Shown here in pieces: positions 11,366 to 22,314 of a stretch of 64,000 bases of DNA. Below the pieces are notes generated by a model. The model did no database searches. It was not told where the DNA came from and was given only the letters and a program-made list of their open reading frames with translations. Each line of letters begins with the position of its first letter. The first letter of the stretch is position 1. Position numbers and translations under genes: made by a program. This DNA is from Bipolaris cookei (Eukaryota > Ascomycota > Dothideomycetes > Pleosporales > Pleosporaceae), in NCBI GenBank assembly GCA_002286855.1, contig NRSV01000025.1, positions 186,001 through 250,000 of the forward strand, in the 5' to 3' direction.

Positions 11366-13258
11366 TCAATCCAGTGTAAGCGCATCAACCCCTTCAAACT
11401 GCAACCGCCTAAACATACTCCTGATAGTTCCACAATTCCTATCCCGCTCCTCATCCCTCACCCTCATCTCCGTCCTCATCTTGCCCAACATATTGGTGCC
11501 ATCCCCGCGATGCCCGCCCTCCTTTATATTCGTAAAAAACATGCGTCGACCCGTCTGATCGAGGGGCTCCCAATTCGCAATGCTGACATCCTTGCGGGGG
11601 ATAACCTGGTGCTCACGGTTCGGATCGAGGAACTTGATGAATGAGATGAAGTAGTCTGAGATTTCGTTTTGGCGGCGGACCATGACTTGGCCAACGGTGC
11701 CGGCGTGTTTGGTGCCGAAGCCGTTTTCAATATCGACGCCCCACATGACGTCCCATTGGTATTGGTAGGTGGGAACGTCGGGCGGGTTGAAGCGGGAGAT
11801 GGCGTTGGAGGAGAGATAGGTCGGACAGATGTAGCGAATATCGCCTTGGGCTTTGGCAACGGCGTCCCACCATTTGCCGCTGTCGGGCCAGTGGCGGTCA
11901 TTGGGGTAGGTGTTCTTTAGTGTTTCGAGGTCTTCGTCTGTGAGCATGGGGTAGTGGTCTTTAAGGTAGGATTTGAATTCTCCTTCATTGTCGGTCGCTT
12001 TCTTGACCTGGTCGGAACCTTCGTTAGAGGTGAAGCCGATAATCGTAGGGACTTTGACGTATTTGTTGGACAGTATGGCAGCAGGGGCTGGCTGGGTGAA
12101 CATGCCGCCTGTGGGCTCGGTCGTTGGGGCCCACATCCAGCGGGGTGGAGTATTCCGGCCGGGGAAGGACATGGGGTAATTTTCATAGTAAAGGTCGCCA
12201 GTCTCGGCATTGCGAACGCAAGCAATATCTGTGCAGTTCAACCCGTCTGCAACTTCATTCCAAAACTTCTCAGCCTGGTCGGGTGTGAAGAAGGTCGGAC
12301 TTGCGGGAGACTGAGCGATGGCTCCGTGGAAGAGTCGCTTGCGGCCGGTGCCAGGGACATTGTAGTAGTTATCGCCTTCGTTTGCAGTCAAGTGGAGCAT
12401 GACTGATGCGCCGCCCGCACTAGTGCCCATTATGACTACGTGGTCAGGGTTGCCGCCAAAGTAACGAATGTACTTTTGTACCCATTCCAACGCTGCCCTT
12501 TGGTCGCGCAATCCATTGTTGTAGTCTCCATCCTGTGCAATCTCTTTTCCGGAAAGAAAGCCGTATATGCCGTTGCGGTAGTACATGGTGACTACAACGA
12601 TACCTTTGTCCAGCTTACCATCTACACCTTTTTCACGACGAGCCTTCTCTACCATTTCGCCTCCATTGCTGCGTCCAGGAAGATGGAAACCACCACCAGG
12701 AATGTTGACTAGAACGGGCAGATCATCGCCCGGCTCAGCATCGATTGGCGTGAAGACATTGAGACTCAAGCAATCCTCTGTAGACCGTGTCTTGATACCC
12801 AGGACATCGGGACCCGAAATGTCCTTCCTGTTCCTCTCCGCTGGGTTGATCTTCTGTATCCTCGGGCACATGCCCAGCGAGCCATCCCAGACCAAGGGCT
12901 TCTCTGCGCGGCCAATGCCATATGTTCTGTTCACGGGCTGTGGTCCACGGAACCGGTTCTTGCCTCCAGCATCTGCAGCATAGGGAATGTTCCAGTAGGA
13001 ACGGACCTTGTCGGTAGTATTGGGCTTAATGGCCAGGTAGTCTAGTTCGACAATATATGGATCATCGGTGTTCTTCAACGGTGCAGAGAAGGAAGGGGCT
13101 GTAGGCTTCGATGTTAACGGCGGTATCCATTCAGAACTAGGTCGCAGGTCGGGCGAGTAGAGAAAGGCGAACGTAAAGGCGAGGACGATGGCAGCGGCAA
13201 GACCAAGGATAACGCGCCGGTCGAAGATGAAGCTCGAGTTGAGAGGACGTACTGCCAT
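11366..13258 (-). CDS. Type-B carboxylesterase/lipase family protein with N-terminal membrane anchor
   Basis: A single exon of 630 residues from the ATG at 13258; three extra upstream codons stay open but begin with TTG. The N-terminus has a short basic cytosolic end (MAVRPLNSSFIFDRR), then a hydrophobic segment (about 15-34), so it is probably a type II membrane anchor or uncleaved signal. The alpha/beta-hydrolase COesterase domain follows: TEDCLSLNVFTP, the oxyanion loop NIPGGGFHLPG, the nucleophile elbow GTSAGG (Ser280), a likely acid Glu413 (FTSNEGSD) and a likely His518 (FGTKHAG). It would hydrolyse carboxylic esters on the luminal or outer face; the substrate is unknown. Acetylcholinesterase-like and fungal detoxifying esterases share this fold. 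Confidence 0.88.
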   Translation of the reverse strand: MAVRPLNSSFIFDRRVILGLAAAIVLAFTFAFLYSPDLRPSSEWIPPLTSKPTAPSFSAPLKNTDDPYIVELDYLAIKPNTTDKVRSYWNIPYAADAGGKNRFRGPQPVNRTYGIGRAEKPLVWDGSLGMCPRIQKINPAERNRKDISGPDVLGIKTRSTEDCLSLNVFTPIDAEPGDDLPVLVNIPGGGFHLPGRSNGGEMVEKARREKGVDGKLDKGIVVVTMYYRNGIYGFLSGKEIAQDGDYNNGLRDQRAALEWVQKYIRYFGGNPDHVVIMGTSAGGASVMLHLTANEGDNYYNVPGTGRKRLFHGAIAQSPASPTFFTPDQAEKFWNEVADGLNCTDIACVRNAETGDLYYENYPMSFPGRNTPPRWMWAPTTEPTGGMFTQPAPAAILSNKYVKVPTIIGFTSNEGSDQVKKATDNEGEFKSYLKDHYPMLTDEDLETLKNTYPNDRHWPDSGKWWDAVAKAQGDIRYICPTYLSSNAISRFNPPDVPTYQYQWDVMWGVDIENGFGTKHAGTVGQVMVRRQNEISDYFISFIKFLDPNREHQVIPRKDVSIANWEPLDQTGRRMFFTNIKEGGHRGDGTNMLGKMRTEMRVRDEERDRNCGTIRSMFRRLQFEGVDALTLD

Positions 13259-14289
13259 GCTAGGCAAACGTGCGGGGGCTACAAAAGAGTGTGGAGGGTA
13301 CTGAAGGGTGCTGTGGAGAAGAAAGAAATCAATTCACGACTGTCAAAGTCACGTCTGCAGCTGCATCCGGGGCAGCAAATTCAGGGACGCAGACAGGTGG
13401 AAATTCCTCGCTGCTGTTACAGGCTTGCTAGACATTCTTGTTTCTGGATGCCTAGTTCTTGACCAGCCAGAGCGACGGAAGCGGCTAAGGGGGCGGCAAT
13501 CGGCACCATGTCCTTGGCGCTGACGCGTATCGCATTTGGGCGAATCCCATGGCGACCGACACCTCAACGTCTGGCGCCTTGTTCAGAGAGAGGGACGGGA
13601 CAAGCAGTTGATGGGCGGGTTATGTTGGTAACACATGATCAAGATATGGATGATAAACTGCATCTGGTCTTGGCGGCTTGAGTAGAGGTACTTTTGCATG
13701 GCAAGCCCAATGCTTCATTGTGTCCCGAATAAAATCACCTTCTCTGATGGAGAATCCATGGAACCAAGTATATCGTTTCCGAGATGAGGCATTGCTCATT
13801 ACATAATGGTGTTGTATCTCCAGACAAGACAGACAAAAGCAACCCAGCCTGCATAGCACATAGATCTAGCAAGTCAGTATCCTTTTAACGTTGATATCAC
13901 GAATATTGCTTTTAGCCAAGTATTCACCTACTCTCCTTGATACTTGGGAAATACATTCCAAGTCAAGCTCTACAACCAAGGTCCGTATTCACGAATCATG
14001 TTTGCAGAGTCGAGCGGATTGAGCGTCTCCAAACCGCACCCGATGTCTTAAGACTGCTAGTCCAAAAAGATAATATAATAGGTGACATTTGACATCAAAA
14101 TTGATTCAATCCAAAATATCTAATGATTTAAACTCTATTTGCCAAGCTTTTTTTAGCAAATTATCTCCTTAATAGCATGATAGATTGTTTTGCAAGTGTA
14201 AATCTGGCTCTTCTTATATTACGGTATATGTAGTCGGACTAAGATAAGAGGACTAATGTTACAATTATCAATAAAGCATTTTGGAATTC

Positions 14290-14343
14290 CTCCACCTCAT
14301 CCTCCTCCTCCTCCTCCTTCTTCTTCTTCTTCTTCTTCTTCTT
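14290..14343. repeat. Microsatellite (TCC)n followed by (TTC)n
   Basis: An uninterrupted run of tcc units changes to ttc units. It is an intergenic simple repeat. Confidence 0.9.
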
Positions 14344-14862
14344 AATCTCACTAGATAATATCATCCTGTGACGGAGAAGTCAAGCTGGATAGAGCGTCTC
14401 AGGGGAACAAAAGTAGTAAATTCTCTATTGAGCTCTCTCAGAGCTCGACCGTAACTTTCATTTACACATTCAAGTATACTATTTACCGATTGTATCATTA
14501 TGCCGAGCTTCAATGTCTAAAGAGCTTGGCAGTTCGCGCTTGGGTCTTCCGTCCATCTCCTTCACCGTCACCATCGAGCTCCCACCCTTGGAGCTTTTCT
14601 ACACCATAGAAGCTTTACCGCGACATATCCTGTGGAACGAAAGAATATGCATCAATTTAAACCATATCACCCTTTGTAGTGAACATACCATTTAGTACAA
14701 ATCCTTTCTCCTAGTAGAACCTACTGCGATTCCAAAATGCCATCTCCTCGTTGTCCCAATGATTCCGCACCCACAAAATCCATAGCCTCTACCCCAAACT
14801 CAATCTCTGTCTCTCACCTTACCATTGCACCCAAATGACATACATCCCCATTATTCGCACGT

Positions 14863-14884
14863 CCCCCCCCCCCCCCCCCCCCCC
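14863..14884 (+). repeat. Poly-C run of 22 bases
   Basis: A homopolymer read directly from the sequence; its length may be affected by sequencing error. Confidence 0.85.
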
Positions 14885-15689
14885 ATTTACCAACTCCCCA
14901 ATCGACCCTCTTTCCCCATCTCCACTGTACCAAAGCCCTCTCTTCCCCTACAAACTCCCCTCCTTTACTCCTCCACTATTTCCCCTCCAGCCCAGGCCAA
15001 AACAATGCTCACAGACAACCTCGCCCTCGTCATGCTAGACCCCATCCCAACCCCGCGTCCTCACCCTCCTCCCTCGCTTCCTCCCTACACCTACACACCT
15101 ACTAATCCATCGCCCGTGTACATCCGACAAAATCCAGACGCTACATCGCATGCACAGCAAGATATTATTCTGACAAAAACGCCGAATGCAGCACCAGGCG
15201 AACCGCAGCCAAATACCCCCACAAACTAGATCATACACGGTGAAACCACCACGAGCACACATGGTGTCGCCGCGGGAGGGGGGGGGGCACAAGAATAAAG
15301 GGGGCAAAGATGGAGAATGGGATAGAGAAATATGGCTATGATGGACGAATGAGAAAACAAGGGGAAAAAAAATCCAATCATGGGGTTTCCACAGGTAGGA
15401 GAGTTGGGGATAGACCTGGTTGGTATCGAGAATGTAATGGGAGATATGACATTTTTATAATCTAACAACTGAGTGTTTTGGTTTATAGATGAAATACATT
15501 CATACCGAAACAGAATCATCACAAGTGTAGCTTTTGCCTATATCCCCCTGCACACACACACATGCACATACATGCAATAATTACAACCATGATATTATTC
15601 AACAAATAGGTCGGAGGAAAAACTTGGGGGTATATATTGACATGAAATCAAGCTTGGAAACATCCACTTCCACTCACAACAATCAAAAC

Positions 15690-18084
15690 CTAGTGGAACA
15701 GATCTTGCGCCGCAGCAGCAGTTGCTTGAGCCTGTGCTTTGGCAGCCTCGTTGGCAGCAGCCATGGCAGCAGAAAGGTCATTGTCTACTTTCTGCTGCGA
15801 CGAGCTTCCCGGGCGAGTCTCGCCGGTTCCTTCACGCTCGCCTACTGCAGCTGCGGCGAGGTGCTGAAGGCCGGCCATGTTGGGTTCGAGCTGGGGACTG
15901 GCTTGTTCTGGGCTGTTGAAGGGGGGTGTAGAAGCTTTCTTTTGATGTAGTAGATCCCTGATGGCGGTTTCCCAGCCTAAGCCATCGGAGCTGCGATGGA
16001 TGATCTGGCCGTTAGATAGAGCATCGCTCATTTCTTTGATGCTGGATTGGGCGTCTACTTGCGTCTCGACTCGGTCGGACAGTTCGGTGAGCGAGGTCGC
16101 TACTAGTGCAGCAAATATGTGGTGCAATGGAGTTATTGCACCGCTCTTCAGGTTGTTGAGAAGCTCTTGGGTAGCATGAAGAACCTCTACAGAAGGAATG
16201 TTTTGCAAGGAAAGTCTGGCTATGAACACTCGCAGATATAGATGGGCTAAATGAGGAGGTGAGTTTTGCGTCAGGCTGGTTAGATCAATGGATTGCTTGA
16301 CTTCATCCAGCAGCCCATTAAGGTACTCTGATTCGGGAGTCCCAGGTTTGAGCGCAGAAAAGGCAAAAGGAGCTGAAGGGTCAACATTCGGTATGCTGCC
16401 TGCGCGGTTCACGTACGCTATCCGACCTACGATTTGAGCAGCACCTATTCAAGGTTAATAGTGTTCGGTTATAAACAAATAGGCTTGTACTAACGGGCAA
16501 GGTAGTAGCCGACTTCACCAAGTGCCGTACAGTCATCCTTGGAAAGAGTCCCACTGTATCGTCGAATCATCATATCTTTGGAGCGGCTTGACGCGTGAAA
16601 TCGATCTAGTATCAGGGCAGTCCAGTAGACACGTCGCGCTGTGTGGTAGATCTCAATGTCTTGCTCCTTGATCGTCGTCAGGGTCCGCGCATCATTGATA
16701 CCGGCGTCGGCAATGGAGGCTGAAATTCTAGCCAGCAATCCAGTTGTGCTTCCAACAATACCCGGACCAGGTCGGTCAGATGCGGCAGCAAGTAGAATCA
16801 TGGACTGGCAGTATACCAGGTGATTGTAAAATTGCCGCGAACTGTCCGAGTCATGCAAGCAGTAGCTAGCTGCGTCAACCGAAGTAAAACATTGTTGGAG
16901 CAACTGGTTGAGGTTTATCTCGAGAGGTGGCAGGGCCTTTGAAGCGAGTGAACGGATGCAACCTTCCAATGCCATGAAAAACGTCTCTCGTAACTTTGAC
17001 GGACAATTGGTGAGCCGATTCAGTTGCGACTCATGGTGGGGCAAAATCGGCAACGTGGGGTGTATGATGTTATAATAGCTAGGGCATGGTCAGCACAGGC
17101 CAGTTCAAGCGCAAGGAGCGCACCTACGCCTTGAGGGTTTCTTCGTTGGAGCCAGTGATCAGACTTCCACCCAAGTTCATATCACCAAACGAGGTGCGGC
17201 GATTGCCATTGAGAGATGATTCTTGATCGCCTAGAGCAGGCAAACCGTGTGTTTCCATGGGACCATTAGACCGGTCTGGAGCAGTCCAATTCGGTCGGCT
17301 GAAGGCTTCGTGGAAGCCCTCGGTCATGGAATGGGTGCGTTGGCGCTTGAACTGGGGTGGGCTCTGTGTGTCTGGAAACGTCTGATCTCCCATAGATCCA
17401 AAGTCAAACGCATGAGTAGGGTTGGGAGGGTGATGGATTTGACTTTCGAGCGAGTTGAGTCGGTCTGCGAGCTCTTTGATGTAACTAGATACTGTCAGCA
17501 TGCTCACCAACAAATGGAGTAGTAGACAGCATACCCTTTGCTAGGGCCACGCTTCATGGGTTGGCGGCTAAATTGACATCGTGCTCCTGTCCTCTTACAA
17601 CTAGAGCATGCCTCGGGACCGTTTTCACTGGTTGCGTCGCATCGAATCTACTTGACGTAAGCAGCAGCTATGGACGCGCGGACCGGGAGTGGCGCACCTT
17701 TTTTCGACGGCACTCGTCACAGGCGCGTGAGACCTTTGAACGCTTGCGGGTGGGGTCGTTGGGATCAAAGTGGTCGTGATGGCCCTCCAAGCTCATGACG
17801 TGTTGGGCCATTTGCTGTGGAGAGTGCGTCGGACGGGCCGGGCCCTGAAAGTGCGGATGCGCAGCCATTGCTGGGCCCATGTGCGCCATCTGCTGGTACT
17901 GGGGTTGCTGAGGGCCCGGTGGATGCATCATGTCTCCTCCTTCACGCAGCTGTTGCAAGTTCTCTTGCAGACGCAGTTCGGGATCCGTCAACTGGTGTTG
18001 GGGCGCTGGTGGTGTGCCGTTCTGGTTCGCGTATTGGCCTGGCCCTCCGCCCATCTGCGCGTCGGGATCCGCGTAGCCAGCCAT
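15690..18084 (-). CDS. Zn(II)2Cys6 transcription factor, Rgt1-like
   Basis: Five exons on the minus strand: 18084-17698, 17647-17535, 17484-17128, 17078-16495, 16444-15690, giving 731 residues. The zinc cluster is complete, CDECRRKKIRC followed by CSSC and C (Cys122, 125, 132, 143, 146, 153; spacing 2-6-10-2-6). It is followed by the stretch RQPMKRGPSKGYIKELADRL, typical of Rgt1-type glucose-responsive regulators. Before it lies a Gln/Pro/His-rich region; after it the fungal middle homology region (about 310-600) and an Ala/Gln-rich tail. Rgt1 proteins control hexose transporter genes in yeasts; the role here is inferred. The start is the first ATG in frame. The regulator is divergent from the copper-fist gene at 20727. 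Confidence 0.87.
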
Positions 18085-20726
18085 GTTGGAGCGCGTCGTA
18101 TTGAGAATGTCAATCAAGTGGTGCGTGTGTGGGTTTTGCTGGAGACGGCGGCAGAAATTGAGTACGCGATCGCGCGCAGGGCGGGCTGATGTTGTTGTCT
18201 GTCAAGAGAAACGGGTGGTTCAGAAGCGACCGAGGGAAGTTGTGCGAGCTTTGCGATTTTTGCGCTAGCGTGAACCATGGCATGAGGGCAGAGGTCCTGG
18301 TTAGACATGAGGAGGGACGGCAACAACATGATGGCGGTGGGTGGAGCATACAAGGACATTTGGCACGTCTTTTGCCCGCTATGTTGCTCGGAAGCTACTG
18401 GCTGGGTTGGTGACGATGTGGTCGCTGTTCGGATTATCTCTTCCACCGCCCGGGACGGCCACTGGAAGCACCAGGCTCGGCCATTGTTTGGGAAAGGGGG
18501 AAAAGCTTGACCAGTCAGCGGATGCTGTCGGTCATGACTACGACTACTGAGCACATGGCTGCATTTGCTAACAAGTCATTTTTATGAGAACTGGAGTAGC
18601 TAGAGGCAATGGCAAGGCTCATGTCGCGCTATTCGCAGGGTCATGTGTCCCCGGCAGGCGGAGAGAAAGAGAGAAAGTTTGGCGCAATGGCAATTCAGAA
18701 CACGAGTTTGAGCACCCATTGCGGGCCGAGTGCAGCAAGGCGATTGAGGCCGGTGTTAAGACGGACGATTGCAGGTGACCGTGCAGAGCAATGGTGTCGA
18801 GATAGTGGGCGTCTAGAGCAGTTGTGGATCGAGGGGGTAAGGTGGGTTGTAGGGTGGGCAGGCTAGGAGTGGTACGCACATGGATGCACATGTCAATTAC
18901 TACATAGATAAATGAACGCAGACAGACAAATGGAGATAGATTACAGCTTGGGCCCCAGGCTTTTTTTTAGAACAGGTCCATGTCCGGTAAGTAGATATGT
19001 ATGGCAATCGTACTTAGGCAGCATGTTGGAATGGCTACAGGACTTGGCTCTGTTGGCGCTGCCTTTCTTGGAGGCCAACAGCAAGGGCAGAAGGTTCCAA
19101 GGTGGGCCCAGGACAAGCACGGCTCACCAGGTGTCTACACTGCACTTAGAATGTGTACTACGTATGTGTACTATACATGTGCTCCATGGACGGCCCGTCG
19201 ACATTGGAGCAAAGCTTCAAGGCGATCGGACGGCGGCCTAGTTGATTCAACGCCGAGGCCAGAAGGGTGGATAGGGAGGCATTCAAGGTAGCCACGCACC
19301 ACCATTCACCTACTAAAATTCATACGCTCGTATATATACAACACAAAGATACATTGGGGGTTTTGTTTCATGAGCGCACAGCCTGTCACGTGCAAGAGAC
19401 CGGTTGATAATGATTGGACTAATTAATTGAAAGGCAATTTGCGGCCTCGCGCCCGTGACAGGGCTGGCAAGTGGCAGGATGCAGCCATGGAGATGGCCGG
19501 ACGCATAGCTGGTAGCAGGCAATGTACCTGACAGAGATGAGGAGAGAGAGGACATGTATAGCGGATAGAGATAGGTACACGTTGGGATCCATGGCAGGCC
19601 CTGGGGGACACGACGGGGTGCAGCCAATGGCGGGGGACGAAGAGGCGGCAAGGGAGACAGGCTGACTCGACAAGCGAACAGCCTCCGCCGTGAAACAGGC
19701 GGTGCGTGGAGTGCCGCATAATCCATTCGACAAGGCGGCCGACGAGGGGCCAGCGCAGCGCAAAGGGAGACGCGTAGTCAGATGGCCGAGGGGAGGGACA
19801 AGGTCCGGTGCGTTGTGGCGGGCATGGAGCGCCTAAGCAGCAGCTGCAGGTCATGGCCCCAGGACGGCAGCATAGTAGGCGTAGGGGCACATGGATGAAA
19901 GTCTGGGCCAGGATGCGGTGAGAGGGACGGCGGTGTTGGCCTGCTGGCTGGCTTGCTGGCCGCCTGCTGGGTTGCATGCAGGCCAGGGCAGAAGGGGGCA
20001 GCGGAAGAGGAGGAGTACGTGCTAGCAGTAGACCCAGGGTCGGAGGGCTGGAGGTCAGAGGGTGCAGAGGGCGGGATTCGCGCGCTAGCCCGCTTCCGGC
20101 CACGACTGCCCGCCGTCGCCATGGCTGATCGCGCCTGCAGATTCGAGCACGCAGCGTCGCAAAGGCCCGAGCGCCCTTGCCGATTGACGCTAAGCTCCAC
20201 AGCCAATTACACGCTCCACAGCCCCGTGTGCCTCTGCTCTTAACCTGTTGCTCCCGCTCTCCCTCTGCTCTCTCACCACTACTCGTCCCCCAACAACACC
20301 ATACAGCACACTGGTCTGGTCGTACCCAAGGAGCCCCGTCTAACGCTTTCGGCCAGCGCCTTCTGCGCTCGGTTCCCCTCTGATACTCCCTCTCCACTCT
20401 CCCCTCTGCATCCTGTCGTCCTCCGGTCCTGTCCACGGCGTTCACGGTCCTCGTCCAACTTCCCTTGACCAAGATACCCTCTGGCGTTTGAATTAGCTTT
20501 GCTGCTCTTCGTCCTGTCCCTTGCATTCTCCTTGTTCCGCTTTTTCTCCATCCGCTGCATCGCTGCCTTTCTCGTTTCGGCACGCCGGCGCCACCCGCTG
20601 CCTGTTGCGCTGCCCTTTGTTTCTGTACATCATCTTCGAGCCCCTTGGCACTTTTGCGCTTCTCCCACCACTCGGCTATCCCTAGCCCGCTGCCACGACC
20701 GCTCTCGGCCGTAACCTCTCTCCGGT
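18085..20726. other. Long intergenic region between two regulator genes
   Basis: These 2.6 kb separate two divergent transcription-factor genes and probably hold both promoters and long 5' leaders. The minus-strand open frame at 19423-20583 (about 386 codons) lies in GC-rich DNA, is very rich in Arg/Cys/Ser/Pro, resembles no family I know and is treated as spurious. 20226-20720 is pyrimidine-rich, as expected for a fungal promoter or leader. Confidence 0.5.
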
Positions 20727-22314
20727 ATGCCTGTTATCGATGGCGAAAAATGGGCTTGCTCGTCCTGCATCAAGGGTCACCGAGTGAGCGGTTGCAATCA
20801 CACGGGTATGCACACACACCCACACACACACACACATTCGCATGCATTTGCGACACAACCCTGTGTCTCGACACTCCGCGCTAACACCCCACCCCCTTAC
20901 AGATCGCGATCTGCACCATATCAACCCCAAGGGCCGTCCGGTCAAGCAATGCGAACACTGTCGCGGTGCGCGCAAGTCCAAGTCTCACCATGCCAAATGC
21001 GACTGTGGCGACAAGAAGGACAAGGACTCGCACAAGGACAAAAGCGAGGCGAAGAGTGAGCTCATAGCTGGCTTGGCCGTCCTCGAATGTTTCTGACCTT
21101 TACTTTTAGCCCACGACAACCGATGCCAGTGCCATTCGGGTGGAAAATGCCTGTGCGGCACCAAGAAGGATGACCTTGACCTCAAGGTGGATACTTCCCG
21201 CCAGACTCTCCACGACGCCCGTGCCAAGCCCAAACTGACTGGCACCCACTCCGAAAGCCATCTGACCGTCTTCGCAAACGGCCACCACAAGCCTTGCCAT
21301 CGCAACAATAAGACTGCCCATGTCTCTGGTATGCCCTACAAGATCCCACGTCCACACACCCTGCACGGCCACTCGGCTTTCGCTGCTTTGTCGCAAGACA
21401 AGAATGCTCGCCCTCAGCCAGATGTCCAGACGCAACGCTCCATGGACACCCTGTCGCTGTCCAACAATGAGTTCCATGCCATGTTTGGCTCCACGCAGCG
21501 ATGTGCTGACAAGCCTCCCGTCGCAAACGCAAGCACCAGTCTCGACGCCTTTGCTTTCAACGACATGTTCAGTAACCAGGTTGGTATGTTTGCCCAGGGC
21601 GGTGATTCTCCCGACAGTAACGTCAGCGATACGTTTTCCAACCAGCAGTGGCCTTGGATGACCAACACCATGACGCCTGTCACTGGCGCATTTGCAATGG
21701 GTAGCCTGTCGACATCGCCTTCGCAAGATTGTCTCCCAAACCTGGACAAGGACTGGACTGGCTTTGACCCGCTTTGGTCTGCAACAGACCTCCCACTGGA
21801 CCCGAGCAAGTTCAATGACGAATTGGCCCAGCCGACATCGCACAGCGGAGAGTCCAAGCAAAGTGGTCCAGGCCTTACTGTTGCGTCGTCTACGCATTCC
21901 GAAATTGGCGAGGGTGGCTTGTTTAGTGACGTCGACTTCAAAGCCCCCCAGTCGGCAGCCAGCGAGTCGCTGTTCTGGGAAGACACTCCTGCGTATCGCT
22001 TCAACCCCTCGGTGCCCAGTGAACCCGTCAATGTGCCCGTATCCATGGCAGCAGCTACTTCGGCTCCAATGACCAACATGCTTGGGTTTGAGTCCATGTA
22101 TGCCAAGAGCATTGCTGCTGCACCTGCAACGATGACAAGCACCGCCTCGTCGGACTTTGCCGAGGCTGGCGCAATGCAAATGGGTAGCCATTATGAAAAC
22201 GGGCTTCCCGTAGACCCGTGGCAACTAGACCAGAGCAGTGGTGCATTCAGTGCCATGAACAACAATGTTGACTTGTCTTGTTTTGCCAATAACAACAACA
22301 ACAGTTGGTTCTAG
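20727..22314 (+). CDS. Copper-fist transcription factor (Ace1/Mac1/Cuf1 family)
   Basis: Three exons: 20727-20805, 20903-21055, 21110-22314, giving 478 residues. The copper fist opens the protein: MPVIDGEKWACSSCIKGHR with Cys11, Cys14, Cys23 and His25, then the minor-groove KGRP motif (36-39). A second Cys-rich block follows (CEHC, CDCG) and then CQCHSGGKCLCG near residues 86-97, a Cu(I)-thiolate type CxC-x5-CxC cluster. The remaining 370 residues are Ser/Asp/Asn-rich and probably activating. Such factors sense copper and regulate either uptake (Mac1) or detoxification (Ace1). The cluster close to the fist leans toward the Ace1/AceA side, but I cannot decide. Intron 1 interrupts the fist itself and holds a CA repeat. 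Confidence 0.9.
20811..20835 (+). repeat. CA microsatellite in intron 1 of the copper-fist gene
   Basis: A run of ca units lies just after the splice donor of the first intron. Confidence 0.85.

Larger units (their letters stand above)
13259..15689. other. Gene-free 2.4 kb with simple repeats
   Basis: No gene was recognised. 13259-13600 is the esterase promoter. 13860-14280 is AT-rich. 14285-14343 is a CCT/TCC tract passing into TTC repeats. 14740-15230 is a C-rich, Pro-coding-looking stretch that includes a 22-base poly-C run. The frame at 14825-15229 is low-complexity and probably not coding. Confidence 0.5.

Noticed and set aside
14825..15229. Pro-rich frame of 134 codons
   Set aside because: It is read through a poly-C run and C-rich simple sequence; overlapping frames are open too.
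18085..18117. Upstream extension of the Zn2Cys6 factor (11 more codons)
   Set aside because: The extension begins with TTG and has no ATG, so the start was placed at 18084.
19423..20583. Long minus-strand open frame of about 386 codons
   Set aside because: It lies in GC-rich DNA upstream of the copper-fist gene, is dominated by Arg/Cys/Pro/Ser, overlaps open frames on the other strand and shows no domain-like pattern; most likely chance.
21106..22224. Minus-strand frames of 372 and 242 codons
   Set aside because: They are antisense shadows of the copper-fist coding exon.
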